Positions 6,318 to 13,626 of a stretch of 16,163 nt of DNA are shown here, piece after piece (within the stretch, counting starts at the first letter, position 1; each line of letters starts with the position of its first letter). Below the pieces are notes generated by a model. That model was not told the origin of the DNA. It worked only from the letters and a program-made list of their open reading frames with translations, and did not search any database. A program made the translations under genes and the position numbers. This DNA comes from Puniceicoccaceae bacterium (lineage in GTDB: Bacteria; Verrucomicrobiota; Verrucomicrobiia; Opitutales; Coraliomargaritaceae), in NCBI GenBank assembly GCA_003567255.1, contig PWZW01000028.1, positions 1-16,163 on the forward strand, in the 5' to 3' direction.

Positions 6318-7322
6318 ATGAAAAGAAGGTTTATCGTATCAGCGAAAGGTAGCGGTGTTTATCATTGCATGAATCGAACGATTCATGGGATGCGACTGCT
6401 GGGGGAACGGGAAAAAGAGGTGTTTCTTAAAATAATGCGGGCGGCAGCTGATTTTTCAGGTCTCGAAATTTATACTTACGCATTGATGAACAATCACTTC
6501 CACATTGTGGTTAAGGTTCCTGAGCGTCCCGACGAAATTCCTGACGAAATATTACTCAAGCGCTACAGGCGACTCTACCCCCACCCTACGCCGTCTAACC
6601 CAGTGAGCGGTGATGAGCTGGGGGAAATTTTGGCCCGGAACGATACCGTGGCGAATCTGTGGCGAAAGCGCCTTTTACGCCGCATGTATGATTTGTCGGA
6701 ATTCATAAAAACCTTAAAACAACGTTTCACTATTTGGTATAATGCTACCCATGAACGGTTCGGAACATTCTGGGCGGACCGCTTTAAAAGTGTGGTGATC
6801 GATCCCGATGGATATGCCCTTCAGATGGTCACTGCCTACGTGGACCTTAATCCGGTCAGAGCAGGTATGGTGGACGACCCCGGGGACTATATGTACACCG
6901 GATACGGAGCAGCTATGGCAGGAGACGCAGTTGCGCGCGATGCACTGACTCGGATGATGCGCGGATTTGCAAAGACTCGCTTGGATTGTTTCGCCGCCTA
7001 CCGGGTTATCCTGTTTGGCCGGGGTAGTCGTCCTGATAAGCAAAAGGGCACTGCCGCGGCAAACATTTCTGAAGAGCGGTCAAGGGCTGTGTTACAGGCA
7101 GACGGAGCGCTTACGGAGGCAGAACTTTTGCGGAGTCGGATTGCCTTTTTTGAGCGTGGGATTGCTATCGGGTCGGATTGTTTTCTCAAAAAGGTATCTG
7201 CACTGCTGCGGGAGTTGCGTAACCTAAAAAAGCAGCCCGAACCAAAGCCGGTGGGTGGGTGCACGAAGTGGTCGGGGATTGGCTCCCTCCGAGGGGTGCA
7301 CAAGGCAGCTTTCGGTCCTTAA
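6318..7322 (+). CDS. REP-associated tyrosine transposase (RAYT, Y1/IS200-like)
   Basis: This protein of about 334 residues begins MKRRFIVSAKGSGVYHCMNR, the usual opening of the Y1/IS200-like domain. It has the metal-binding HUH motif as His60-Phe-His62 in ALMNNHFHIVV, then FGTFWADRFKSVVI and AYVDLNPVRAGMV, where Tyr174 is a candidate nucleophile. The C-terminal region includes ERGIAIGSDCFLKKV, a phrase like those in bacterial RAYT proteins. RAYTs are single-copy, immobile-looking relatives of IS200 transposases that nick REP hairpins. The ATG at 6318 is chosen because the domain starts there; the frame stays open upstream to 6183 only by running over lpxC antisense. It is plus-strand between two minus-strand genes, suggesting insertion. 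The frame is intact, and I found no clear terminal repeats. Confidence 0.85.
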   Translation: MKRRFIVSAKGSGVYHCMNRTIHGMRLLGEREKEVFLKIMRAAADFSGLEIYTYALMNNHFHIVVKVPERPDEIPDEILLKRYRRLYPHPTPSNPVSGDELGEILARNDTVANLWRKRLLRRMYDLSEFIKTLKQRFTIWYNATHERFGTFWADRFKSVVIDPDGYALQMVTAYVDLNPVRAGMVDDPGDYMYTGYGAAMAGDAVARDALTRMMRGFAKTRLDCFAAYRVILFGRGSRPDKQKGTAAANISEERSRAVLQADGALTEAELLRSRIAFFERGIAIGSDCFLKKVSALLRELRNLKKQPEPKPVGGCTKWSGIGSLRGVHKAAFGP

Positions 7323-7399
7323 TCACACGAATGGATTATTTATAGGACTGGAAAAATGGCTTACACCCCTCTCTTCTCCAGAAAACAAACGAACCGTCA

Positions 7400-8947
7400 C
7401 TAGTGTTTAAAGTGACGCCGACCGGTGAAAACCATAGCGATGCCGCGCTCATCGGCGGCGGCGATAACCTCTTCGTCCCGCACAGAGCCCCCTGGCTGTA
7501 TCGCAGCAGTTGCTCCGGCTTCGGCGGCGGCGATCAAACCGTCAGGAAAAGGGAAAAAGGCGTCCGAGGCAACGATCGACCCCTCCAAGGGCAAGTCCGC
7601 TTCCCCAGCCTTCCAGACTGCGATTTTAGAACTGTCCACGCGTGACATTTGTCCCGCACCGACCCCGATGGTGCGTTCTGGAGCGGCGTAAACGATTGCG
7701 TTTGATTTGACGTGCTTGACGACCTTCCAACCGAAACCAAGGGCGCGCCACTCCGCCTCAGTGGGCTGGCGTTTGGTCACGACCTTCCAGTCGCTTGGCC
7801 GCTGTGCGGCGTGGTCACGATCTTGAACCAGTAAGCCGCCAACGACAGAACGGACTTCCTGGAGCGAATTTGCGGGAAGACTGTCTTTCACGATCATGAG
7901 ACGGAGGTTTTTCTTTTTTGCAAAACGCTCACGAGCCTCAACCGTGAAGCCCGGTGCGATAATAACCTCGCAAAAAATAGCACTGACAGCTTCCGCAAAA
8001 TCGACGTCGACTGTTTGGTTGACCACAATAATTCCACCAAAAGGTGCCTGCCGATCGGTCGCAAAAGCTTGATCCCACGCTTCGACCAGAGTGTCTGCAC
8101 TGGCCACACCGCAGGGGTTGGTGTGCTTTAATATGGCGACCGTTGGTTTCTGGAATTCGCCGATCAAGTAGGTCGCCGCGCTGATATCGATAATATTATT
8201 GTAGCTAAGCTCTTTCCCCTGAAGTTGTTCAAAGCAATCAAGAAACTGCCCGTAAAGGGCGGCTTTTTGATGAGGGTTTTCACCGTAACGTAGCGTGGCT
8301 TCCCGCTTAAAAGGTGTGTTCCAAGTTTCCGGAAATCCTGAAAGGGCGGTGAGGTCCGGCTCGGATTCACTGGTTTGCAAATAGTTACTAATCGCCGCAT
8401 CATAGGCTGCGGTGCGCTGAAACACCTTGCAAGCGAGCGTTTCACGCAAGGAAGCGAGCTTAGTTCCGCGTAATCCCTCGAGCACACGCGGGTAGTCACC
8501 GGGATCGCAGACTACGGTAACCGCAGCATGGTTTTTTGCTGCGCTGCGCAGCATGGAAGGTCCGCCAATGTCGATTTGCTCAATCGCCTCTGCCCGGGAT
8601 ACGTCTGGCTTAGCAACGGTTTCCTCGAATGGATAAAGGTTGACGACGACAAGATCGATCAAGTCGATGCCGTGGTCCGCAGCGCTTTTGAGGTGTGTAT
8701 CGAGATCGCGTCGGGCAAGAAGGCCGCCATGAATCTTTGGATGGAGGGTTTTTACACGACCATCCATCATCTCCGGAAACTTCGTGTAGTCGCTCACCTC
8801 GGTCACTGGCACGCCATTTTCAGCGAGTAATTTTGCCGTACCTCCAGTGGAAAGTAGACGGTAGTTAAATTCCTCAACAAGGGTTTTTGCGAAAGGAAGC
8901 AGGCCGGTTTTATCGCTTACGGAAAGAAGTGCAGTTGGTTTTGCCAT
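7400..8947 (-). CDS. purH: Bifunctional AICAR transformylase / IMP cyclohydrolase
   Basis: This 515-residue protein catalyses the last two steps of de novo IMP synthesis: formylation of AICAR with 10-formyl-THF, then ring closure. The N-terminal MGS-like cyclohydrolase domain (about 1-145) starts ALLSVSDKTGLLPFA and includes LLSTGGTAKLL, GRVKTLHPKIHGGLL and IDIGGPSMLRSAAKNH. The transformylase part shows LRYGENPHQ (219-227) and the catalytic Lys274-His275 in ILKHTNPCGVA; the protein ends with the usual FTGRRHFKH. The length matches the family (about 510-530). It is a single gene with no other purine gene nearby. It is convergent with the RAYT gene (77 bp apart) and divergent from the cupin gene, so its promoter should lie in 8948-9085, where I cannot pick a clear one. 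Confidence 0.97.
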   Translation of the reverse strand: MAKPTALLSVSDKTGLLPFAKTLVEEFNYRLLSTGGTAKLLAENGVPVTEVSDYTKFPEMMDGRVKTLHPKIHGGLLARRDLDTHLKSAADHGIDLIDLVVVNLYPFEETVAKPDVSRAEAIEQIDIGGPSMLRSAAKNHAAVTVVCDPGDYPRVLEGLRGTKLASLRETLACKVFQRTAAYDAAISNYLQTSESEPDLTALSGFPETWNTPFKREATLRYGENPHQKAALYGQFLDCFEQLQGKELSYNNIIDISAATYLIGEFQKPTVAILKHTNPCGVASADTLVEAWDQAFATDRQAPFGGIIVVNQTVDVDFAEAVSAIFCEVIIAPGFTVEARERFAKKKNLRLMIVKDSLPANSLQEVRSVVGGLLVQDRDHAAQRPSDWKVVTKRQPTEAEWRALGFGWKVVKHVKSNAIVYAAPERTIGVGAGQMSRVDSSKIAVWKAGEADLPLEGSIVASDAFFPFPDGLIAAAEAGATAAIQPGGSVRDEEVIAAADERGIAMVFTGRRHFKH

Positions 8948-9085
8948 GATTTCAAATACTAAAAACCCTAAGCCCTAGCCTTTTGGCGCTCACAATCCAA
9001 GAGTTTATGACAAAAATCTTCGGTTGGATCTTTGGGAACGTAAAATAGCTCGCAGGACACATGAGAATCGTTTGATACTTTAGGC

Positions 9086-9430
9086 ATGGTGGTCAAAGGA
9101 AATGAAGTCGCACCCGTGGTGAACGAGGGCGTGCGTGGTGGAGATGGCGCGGTGTTCGCCCACCTCCTCGCGGGCGAGGCAGCAGGGAGTAAAATCCGTG
9201 CTATCGCGCTCAACCGCCTCACTCCCGGGGGCAGTATCGGGCTGCACAAGCACGAAGGTGAGGAGGATTTTTACTTTTGTTTGAGTGGAGAAGGGTTGGT
9301 GACGGATGACACGGGAGAGCACCCCTTTACCGAGGGAACCTTCCAAATCACTCGATCCGGGGAAACACAAGCACTGAAAAATACTGGAAAAACAGAGCTG
9401 ATTTTTCTGGCCGGCTTAATTCAAAACTAA
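9086..9430 (+). CDS. Small single-domain cupin protein
   Basis: This 114-residue protein is essentially one cupin barrel. Motif 1 is present: GGSIGLHKHEGEEDFYFCLSG, with His54, His56 and Glu60 as metal ligands. Motif 2 is altered: RSGETQALKNTG has Gln95 where the fourth ligand, a histidine, is usual, and Arg90 where proline is usual, while Gly92 and Asn99 are kept. Small cupins of this kind can be isomerases, dioxygenases, sugar-binding or sensor proteins; the substrate cannot be told. There is no signal peptide, so it is probably cytoplasmic. The ATG has no strong ribosome binding site (only TTAGG directly before it). It ends 14 bp from the convergent TauE/SafE-type gene. Confidence 0.85.
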   Translation: MVVKGNEVAPVVNEGVRGGDGAVFAHLLAGEAAGSKIRAIALNRLTPGGSIGLHKHEGEEDFYFCLSGEGLVTDDTGEHPFTEGTFQITRSGETQALKNTGKTELIFLAGLIQN

Positions 9431-9444
9431 AAGGGCTGTTTAGC

Positions 9445-10161
9445 TTAGAAGCAGAAAAAGGTTTCTGTCTCGAATCCAAGCGTTCCGCGCAGGCGCCAAC
9501 CGACAATTAAGGCGGCAAACAGCGCGATGCCTTGCTGCAGGCGAGTTATCCAGCGGCGGGAGCTCCCCCCTTGGAGCTTGAAAAAGCGGCTTTGGGCAAA
9601 CCAAAGCAAGGGCAAGGTGCCGAGGCCGAATCCGATGGCAAACTCCAGCCCTTGGAGGGCGGAACCGGAGAAGAGCGCCAAGCCAAAAATGATATAGAGC
9701 GGGCCACACGGGAGCAGCGGACTCGCCAAGCCCATGAATCCGGCAGCGTAAGGTTTGGGTAATTTTAAGAATTTGGCACTGAGCTTCCGATAAACGCCAC
9801 CCAAGCGCTTTGGCTTTGGTAGCAAGCGGTCGAGCCGAAACGCTACCAAGAGAAAAAAGACAACCAGAAGCCAAGGGAGCCATTTGAGCACCCCTTCTTG
9901 AACAAAGCCTAACACGCTGGAGCCGAAGGCACCCGCCAAGGCACCAATGAGCCCATAAGCAAAAAGCTTCGCTCCATGGTATGCACTTAGAATCACGCTG
10001 GGGTTTTCGGAGAGACGCTGCTGCGCTCCTGAAGTGCCATTTCTGGGGCTCGGCGCAAATGCACATGCGAGAGGACCACACATGGCGACACAGTGAAAAC
10101 TGGTAACCAAACCGGCAATGAGGGCAGTATAGCCATTGTAGACTGAAAGCGGATCAAACAC
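9445..10161 (-). CDS. TauE/SafE family membrane protein, DsbD_2 type
   Basis: This is a membrane protein of about 238 residues with six or so hydrophobic segments in two halves. The first half begins with TSFHCVAMCGPLACAF and the second with FMGLASPLLPCGPLYIIF, the paired C-x(3)-CGP and PCGP motifs of the DsbD_2 / 'sulfite exporter TauE/SafE' group. Between the halves is a basic loop (LPKPKRLGGVYRKL), expected on the cytoplasmic side. Relatives are often found near cbb3 oxidase assembly or metal-handling genes and may move electrons or copper across the inner membrane; here no such neighbour exists, so the role is open. The start is uncertain: GTG at 10161 or TTG at 10164 (no upstream ATG). 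It is convergent with the cupin gene. Confidence 0.85.
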   Translation of the reverse strand: MFDPLSVYNGYTALIAGLVTSFHCVAMCGPLACAFAPSPRNGTSGAQQRLSENPSVILSAYHGAKLFAYGLIGALAGAFGSSVLGFVQEGVLKWLPWLLVVFFLLVAFRLDRLLPKPKRLGGVYRKLSAKFLKLPKPYAAGFMGLASPLLPCGPLYIIFGLALFSGSALQGLEFAIGFGLGTLPLLWFAQSRFFKLQGGSSRRWITRLQQGIALFAALIVGWRLRGTLGFETETFFCF

Positions 10162-10268
10162 CAAACCAAGCTCTACACAAATTCAAGGTTCGGCAACCGG
10201 AAGTTTTGGTGAGAGAGACTTTAACGTAAAATCTCATAGAGGAAAGCAGTGCTCCTTCACCGGAATGC

Positions 10269-10282
10269 TTCGCCAAGGCGAA
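10269..10282. repeat. Palindrome TTCGCC-AA-GGCGAA after the pterin dehydratase gene
   Basis: This is a perfect palindrome around AA, three bases past the stop of the minus-strand gene at 10286-10570. It could act as a transcription terminator hairpin for that gene, but no T-tract follows on the minus strand. It also resembles the GCC-AAC-GGC type palindromes at the left of the window. Confidence 0.35.
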
Positions 10283-10285
10283 CGC

Positions 10286-10570
10286 CTAAATCAGCACCTG
10301 AATTTTGCGCGCCAGCAAAATATCTTTTTCGGTTATAAGATCTCCGGCGTCGTGGGTGGTCAGGCTGATTTTTACGGTGTTATAAACATTGTAAATTTCG
10401 GGATGGTGGTCCAATTCCTCACATTCAAAGGACATCCTTACGATTAGGGAAATGGCCTCGCGAAAGTCCTTCACTCGGAAGCTTTTCACCAATTTACCGT
10501 TTTCAAGATCCCAACCGGGAAGAGAACTGAGCTCCAGCTGGATTGCTTCATCAGATAATGGTCTACTCAT
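10286..10570 (-). CDS. Pterin-4a-carbinolamine dehydratase
   Basis: This 94-residue protein matches the PCD/DCoH family over its full length: LPGWDLENGKLVKSF near the start, then ELDHHPEIYNVYNTV, TTHDAGDLITEKD and a hydrophobic C-terminus. His55-His56-Pro57 and His73 are the active-site residues of the family signature. The enzyme dehydrates 4a-hydroxytetrahydrobiopterin, recycling the cofactor of aromatic amino acid hydroxylases; some bacterial members serve other pterin pathways. No hydroxylase is in view. The ATG at 10570 is chosen because the family starts there and GGTGG lies just upstream; an in-frame extension to 10606 adds 12 residues with no homology. The divergent uppS operon starts about 200 bp away. 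Confidence 0.92.
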   Translation of the reverse strand: MSRPLSDEAIQLELSSLPGWDLENGKLVKSFRVKDFREAISLIVRMSFECEELDHHPEIYNVYNTVKISLTTHDAGDLITEKDILLARKIQVLI

Positions 10571-10778
10571 AACCACCAATATGCACGCAGTGGTCCATGC
10601 GGTCAAACTTCAAGCCGTTGAAAGGAAACGCTTAGCGGGGGGGCTGAAAAGGCACGCACTTCGCGAGCACCTGCGGCAAGGGATGGCCACACACCCTCCC
10701 CATGAAGAGTCTTCGCTTGATCTCTCCTGTAATGCTTGAATGATCAACCCCTGAGGTATTTACTGCTATTGAAACCAC

Positions 10779-11555
10779 GTGAACACATCAATCGACAAAT
10801 CAGCTGAAGGACGGCGGCCTCCCCGGCACGTCGCTATCATCATGGATGGTAACGGTCGATGGGCGTCGCAGCGTGGTTTGCCTCGGATAGAAGGCCATCG
10901 CCGCGGGGTGAAACGCGTGAAAGAGGCTTTGGAGAGTGCGCGGCGACATGGGGTGGAAGTGCTGACGCTTTTTGCCTTCAGCGTCGAAAACTGGAATCGT
11001 CCCAAAGAGGAGGTAGATGCCCTCATGGGAATGTTGGAAGCTTATCTGAAAGATCAAAAAAAGGAGCTGATAAGGCACCAGATTCGATTTCGGGTAGTGG
11101 GACGGTATGAAGAGCTCAGTGCATCGGTGCAGGCCGAGCTCAAAGAGACGGTAGCACAGACCTCTGGTTTCACCAAGCACACGCTGGCCTTGGCGCTCAA
11201 TTACGGCTCCCGAACGGAAGTAGTCGATGCGGTCAAACGGATCGCAGAGAAGATCTCCCGCGGGGAGCTGTCGACAGCCAGCATCGACTGGCCGCTCGTG
11301 CAGGATCATCTTTACACCCAAGGATTACCAGACCCCGACTTGGTAATCCGGACCTCGGGAGAGTCCCGAATTAGCAACTTTTTGCTACTGCAGAGCGCCT
11401 ATGCAGAAATGTATTTTTCGGAAGTGCTCTGGCCCGATTTTTCCGACAAGCACTTTGACACTGCCATCCGCGCCTTTCAAAGCAGAGAACGCCGCTATGG
11501 TAAAACGACTGAACAACTTTCATTTTCCGCCCTCGAAGGGTCGCCATTGACATGA
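10779..11555 (+). CDS. uppS: Undecaprenyl diphosphate synthase (cis-prenyltransferase)
   Basis: This 258-residue enzyme condenses isopentenyl diphosphate onto farnesyl diphosphate to make the C55 carrier for peptidoglycan and surface glycans. The diagnostic HVAIIMDGNGRWA (catalytic Asp23) is followed by GHRRGVKRVKEA, LTLFAFSVENWNRP, and near the end DLVIRTSGESRISNFLLLQS with YAEMYF. The start is GTG at 10779, which places MDGNGRW at the usual distance from the N-terminus; no strong ribosome binding site precedes it. The gene opens a plus-strand operon and overlaps cdsA by four bases (ATGA at 11552-11555). The promoter must lie within about 200 bp upstream, divergent from the pterin dehydratase gene; I found no clear -35/-10 pair. 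Confidence 0.97.
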   Translation: MNTSIDKSAEGRRPPRHVAIIMDGNGRWASQRGLPRIEGHRRGVKRVKEALESARRHGVEVLTLFAFSVENWNRPKEEVDALMGMLEAYLKDQKKELIRHQIRFRVVGRYEELSASVQAELKETVAQTSGFTKHTLALALNYGSRTEVVDAVKRIAEKISRGELSTASIDWPLVQDHLYTQGLPDPDLVIRTSGESRISNFLLLQSAYAEMYFSEVLWPDFSDKHFDTAIRAFQSRERRYGKTTEQLSFSALEGSPLT

Positions 11556-12403
11556 AGCAACGCGTTATCACCACTCTGATCCTATGGGCGACCATCGCCT
11601 TATCCCTACTGATTTTTGGAGCACATGCCGGGGTGATCCTGATTGCGCTCCTCGCGGCGCTCACTCAAAACGAGCTTTACAGCTTGTTTGAAAAAATGGG
11701 GCTCACCCCGCGTCGTAAGATAGGAATCGCCGCAGGATTGATCGTCGTCATAGGAACCTACTATCTGCCGGTCAAAGGTGCGGGCCCACGGGCGGATGCA
11801 GGGTATGACCTCTTCATTCTTTGCTTCATCATTCTCACAATGGCCATCATTGTTTTGGACATGCGGGCCGGGAGGCTGCGGAGTTTCTTACCGACGCTTT
11901 TTGGATTTATATACGTCCCCTTTTTGCTTCATTTTTTGGTGAAAATCGTGAAAGCGACGGAGCTTAGTGGCGAAAGTACGGCAGCGGGTCTGTTTTTGGC
12001 AGTCTGGGTGGTGGCGACCTCAAAGTGCACTGACGTGGGCGCTTTATTGGTTGGGCTTCGGTATGGGCGGACCCCTCTCTCCAAAGCGATCAGTCCAAAC
12101 AAAACTATCGAGGGGGCGATTGGCGGAGTTCTTGTTTCCATGATCGTGGGGATCGTCCTTTACTTATTTTTTCAAAATGTTGCGCCGGAGAGTTTCCGCT
12201 GGTGGATGGCCTTGCTCTTTCCACTGCCCATTGCCGTGGCGACCATTGCCTCAGATCTTGTGGAATCGGCCTTTAAACGGCAGGCGGGAGTGAAAGATTC
12301 GGGGACAACCATTCCGGGAATCGGAGGCGCCTTTGACCTTTCAGACAGCCTAATTTTGAGCGCTCCGCTCGCCTTCATTCTTCTGAGCAACTCCGTCTTT
12401 TAA
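11552..12403 (+). CDS. cdsA: Phosphatidate cytidylyltransferase (CDP-diacylglycerol synthase)
   Basis: This 283-residue inner-membrane enzyme makes CDP-diacylglycerol from phosphatidate and CTP for all phospholipids. There are about seven to eight hydrophobic segments. The C-terminal half has the CdsA phrases SKCTDVGALLVGLRYGRTP, SPNKTIEGAIGGVL, IASDLVESAFKR and VKDSGTTIPGIGGAFDLSDS. This last stretch is a variant of the family signature (usually KD-x-G-x-x-x-PGHGG-x-x-DR-x-D): the His is Ile257 and the Arg is Leu263, while Lys248, Asp249, Asp262 and Asp265 are kept. It is coupled to uppS by a 4-bp overlap and followed by dxr after 44 bp. The divergent signature probably reflects lineage rather than loss of function, since the frame is intact and in its normal operon. 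Confidence 0.93.
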   Translation: MKQRVITTLILWATIALSLLIFGAHAGVILIALLAALTQNELYSLFEKMGLTPRRKIGIAAGLIVVIGTYYLPVKGAGPRADAGYDLFILCFIILTMAIIVLDMRAGRLRSFLPTLFGFIYVPFLLHFLVKIVKATELSGESTAAGLFLAVWVVATSKCTDVGALLVGLRYGRTPLSKAISPNKTIEGAIGGVLVSMIVGIVLYLFFQNVAPESFRWWMALLFPLPIAVATIASDLVESAFKRQAGVKDSGTTIPGIGGAFDLSDSLILSAPLAFILLSNSVF

Positions 12404-12447
12404 GTCGACGGCTCGAATTTTGTTGCCTGGAACGAAACTGAAAAAGC

Positions 12448-13626
12448 ATGTCGCGACGCAAACGCATTGTCCTGCTGGGGGCCACGGGTTCCATCGGAAG
12501 TAGCACGCTTAAGGTGATTCGGTCGCACCCTGGACGGCTTCAACTGGTGGGTGTTGCGGCCGCTCGAAGCAGCACAGCACTGGCAAACATTTGCCAAGAG
12601 TTTGAGGTTGAGCATGCCGTTTTGACCGATGATTCAGCTTACGCTGAAGCCCGGCACACCGAGGCCTTCCCTGAACACACCCGGCTTGCCGGCGGTGCCT
12701 CCGCGCTCGAGACCCTGGCCCTCGAGGCCAAGGCGGATATCGTTTTGGTCGCAACCACTGGTACCACGAGCCTCCGCCCGGCACTTGCAGCGATTGAAGC
12801 CGGGATTGACATTGCCCTCGCAAACAAGGAGCTGCTGGTGCTGGGCGGTGAGCACGTCATCAGCGCGGCTCAGCGCAAGGGGGTGCGGCTCCTTCCCACA
12901 GACAGCGAGCATAACGCCCTATTTCAATGTCTCGGAGATGCTCCCGGAAAAGAGGTAAGAAAAATGATTTTAACAGCCTCGGGTGGCCAATTTCGAGACA
13001 GCGCACCGTCAAAACTTGAGCGCGTGACGCCGGAAGAAGCCACCTGCCACCCCAACTGGTCGATGGGCCCCAAAATCACGGTGGATTCCGCGACGATGGC
13101 CAATAAGGGACTGGAACTGATCGAAGCGCATTGGTTGTTTGGCATGGAAGCCAATCAGCTTGAAGTGGTTATCCATCCGCAGAGCATCGTCCATTCGATG
13201 GTGGAGTTCATCGACGGCTCAATCCTCGCGCAGCTCAGTCCCCCATCGATGACCTTTGCCATCCAGCATTGCCTACTCTACCCGGAGAGGCAGCGAGGCA
13301 CTGAAGAAAGCCTTGATTTTCGCAAGCAAATGGACCTGAGCTTCCATCCACCCGACCCAGCCCGCTACCCCTGCCTTGGCCTCGCTCAGGCAGCGCTCGC
13401 CAAGGGAGGCGACCGACCAGCGGTCTTTAACGCAGCCAATGAGGTGGCCGTCGCGGCATTCCTTGAAAAATCTATTGGCTTTCTTGATATTCCCAAGTGC
13501 ATCGCGTTTACTCTGGAACACTGCGACGATTTAAAAACACCCAGTTTGGAGGCACTCTTTGAAATTGACAGGGGTGCCCGCAAAATTGCGCAAACCTATC
13601 GTCCACGCACCAACTTTCGCTTATGA
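12448..13626 (+). CDS. dxr: 1-deoxy-D-xylulose 5-phosphate reductoisomerase
   Basis: This 392-residue enzyme converts DXP to MEP with NADPH, the first committed step of the non-mevalonate isoprenoid pathway. Visible are the nucleotide-binding GATGSIG (11-17), ALANKELLVLGG (123-133), the metal ligands Asp151 and Glu153 in LLPTDSEHNALFQ, NWSMGPKITVDSATMANKG (202-220) with a third acidic ligand at Glu222, and HPQSIVHSMVEF. The length is normal (about 385-400). The ATG follows a weak purine-rich stretch and fits the family start. Its TGA overlaps the rseP ATG (ATGA at 13623-13626). Its place between cdsA and rseP matches the order seen in many Gram-negative bacteria. Confidence 0.97.
   Translation: MSRRKRIVLLGATGSIGSSTLKVIRSHPGRLQLVGVAAARSSTALANICQEFEVEHAVLTDDSAYAEARHTEAFPEHTRLAGGASALETLALEAKADIVLVATTGTTSLRPALAAIEAGIDIALANKELLVLGGEHVISAAQRKGVRLLPTDSEHNALFQCLGDAPGKEVRKMILTASGGQFRDSAPSKLERVTPEEATCHPNWSMGPKITVDSATMANKGLELIEAHWLFGMEANQLEVVIHPQSIVHSMVEFIDGSILAQLSPPSMTFAIQHCLLYPERQRGTEESLDFRKQMDLSFHPPDPARYPCLGLAQAALAKGGDRPAVFNAANEVAVAAFLEKSIGFLDIPKCIAFTLEHCDDLKTPSLEALFEIDRGARKIAQTYRPRTNFRL

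Noticed and set aside
7323..7399. A bidirectional terminator between the RAYT gene and purH
   Set aside because: Only short, weak complementarities are visible and there is no stem followed by a T-tract on either strand.
8948..9085. Promoters in the purH/cupin divergent region
   Set aside because: TAAAAT at about 9041-9046 could be a -10 for the cupin gene, but no acceptable -35 stands at the right distance, and nothing convincing reads toward purH.
10702..10743. A 13-codon leader ORF upstream of uppS
   Set aside because: It has no ribosome binding site, no attenuator-like hairpins and no codon bias; an ORF this short is expected by chance.
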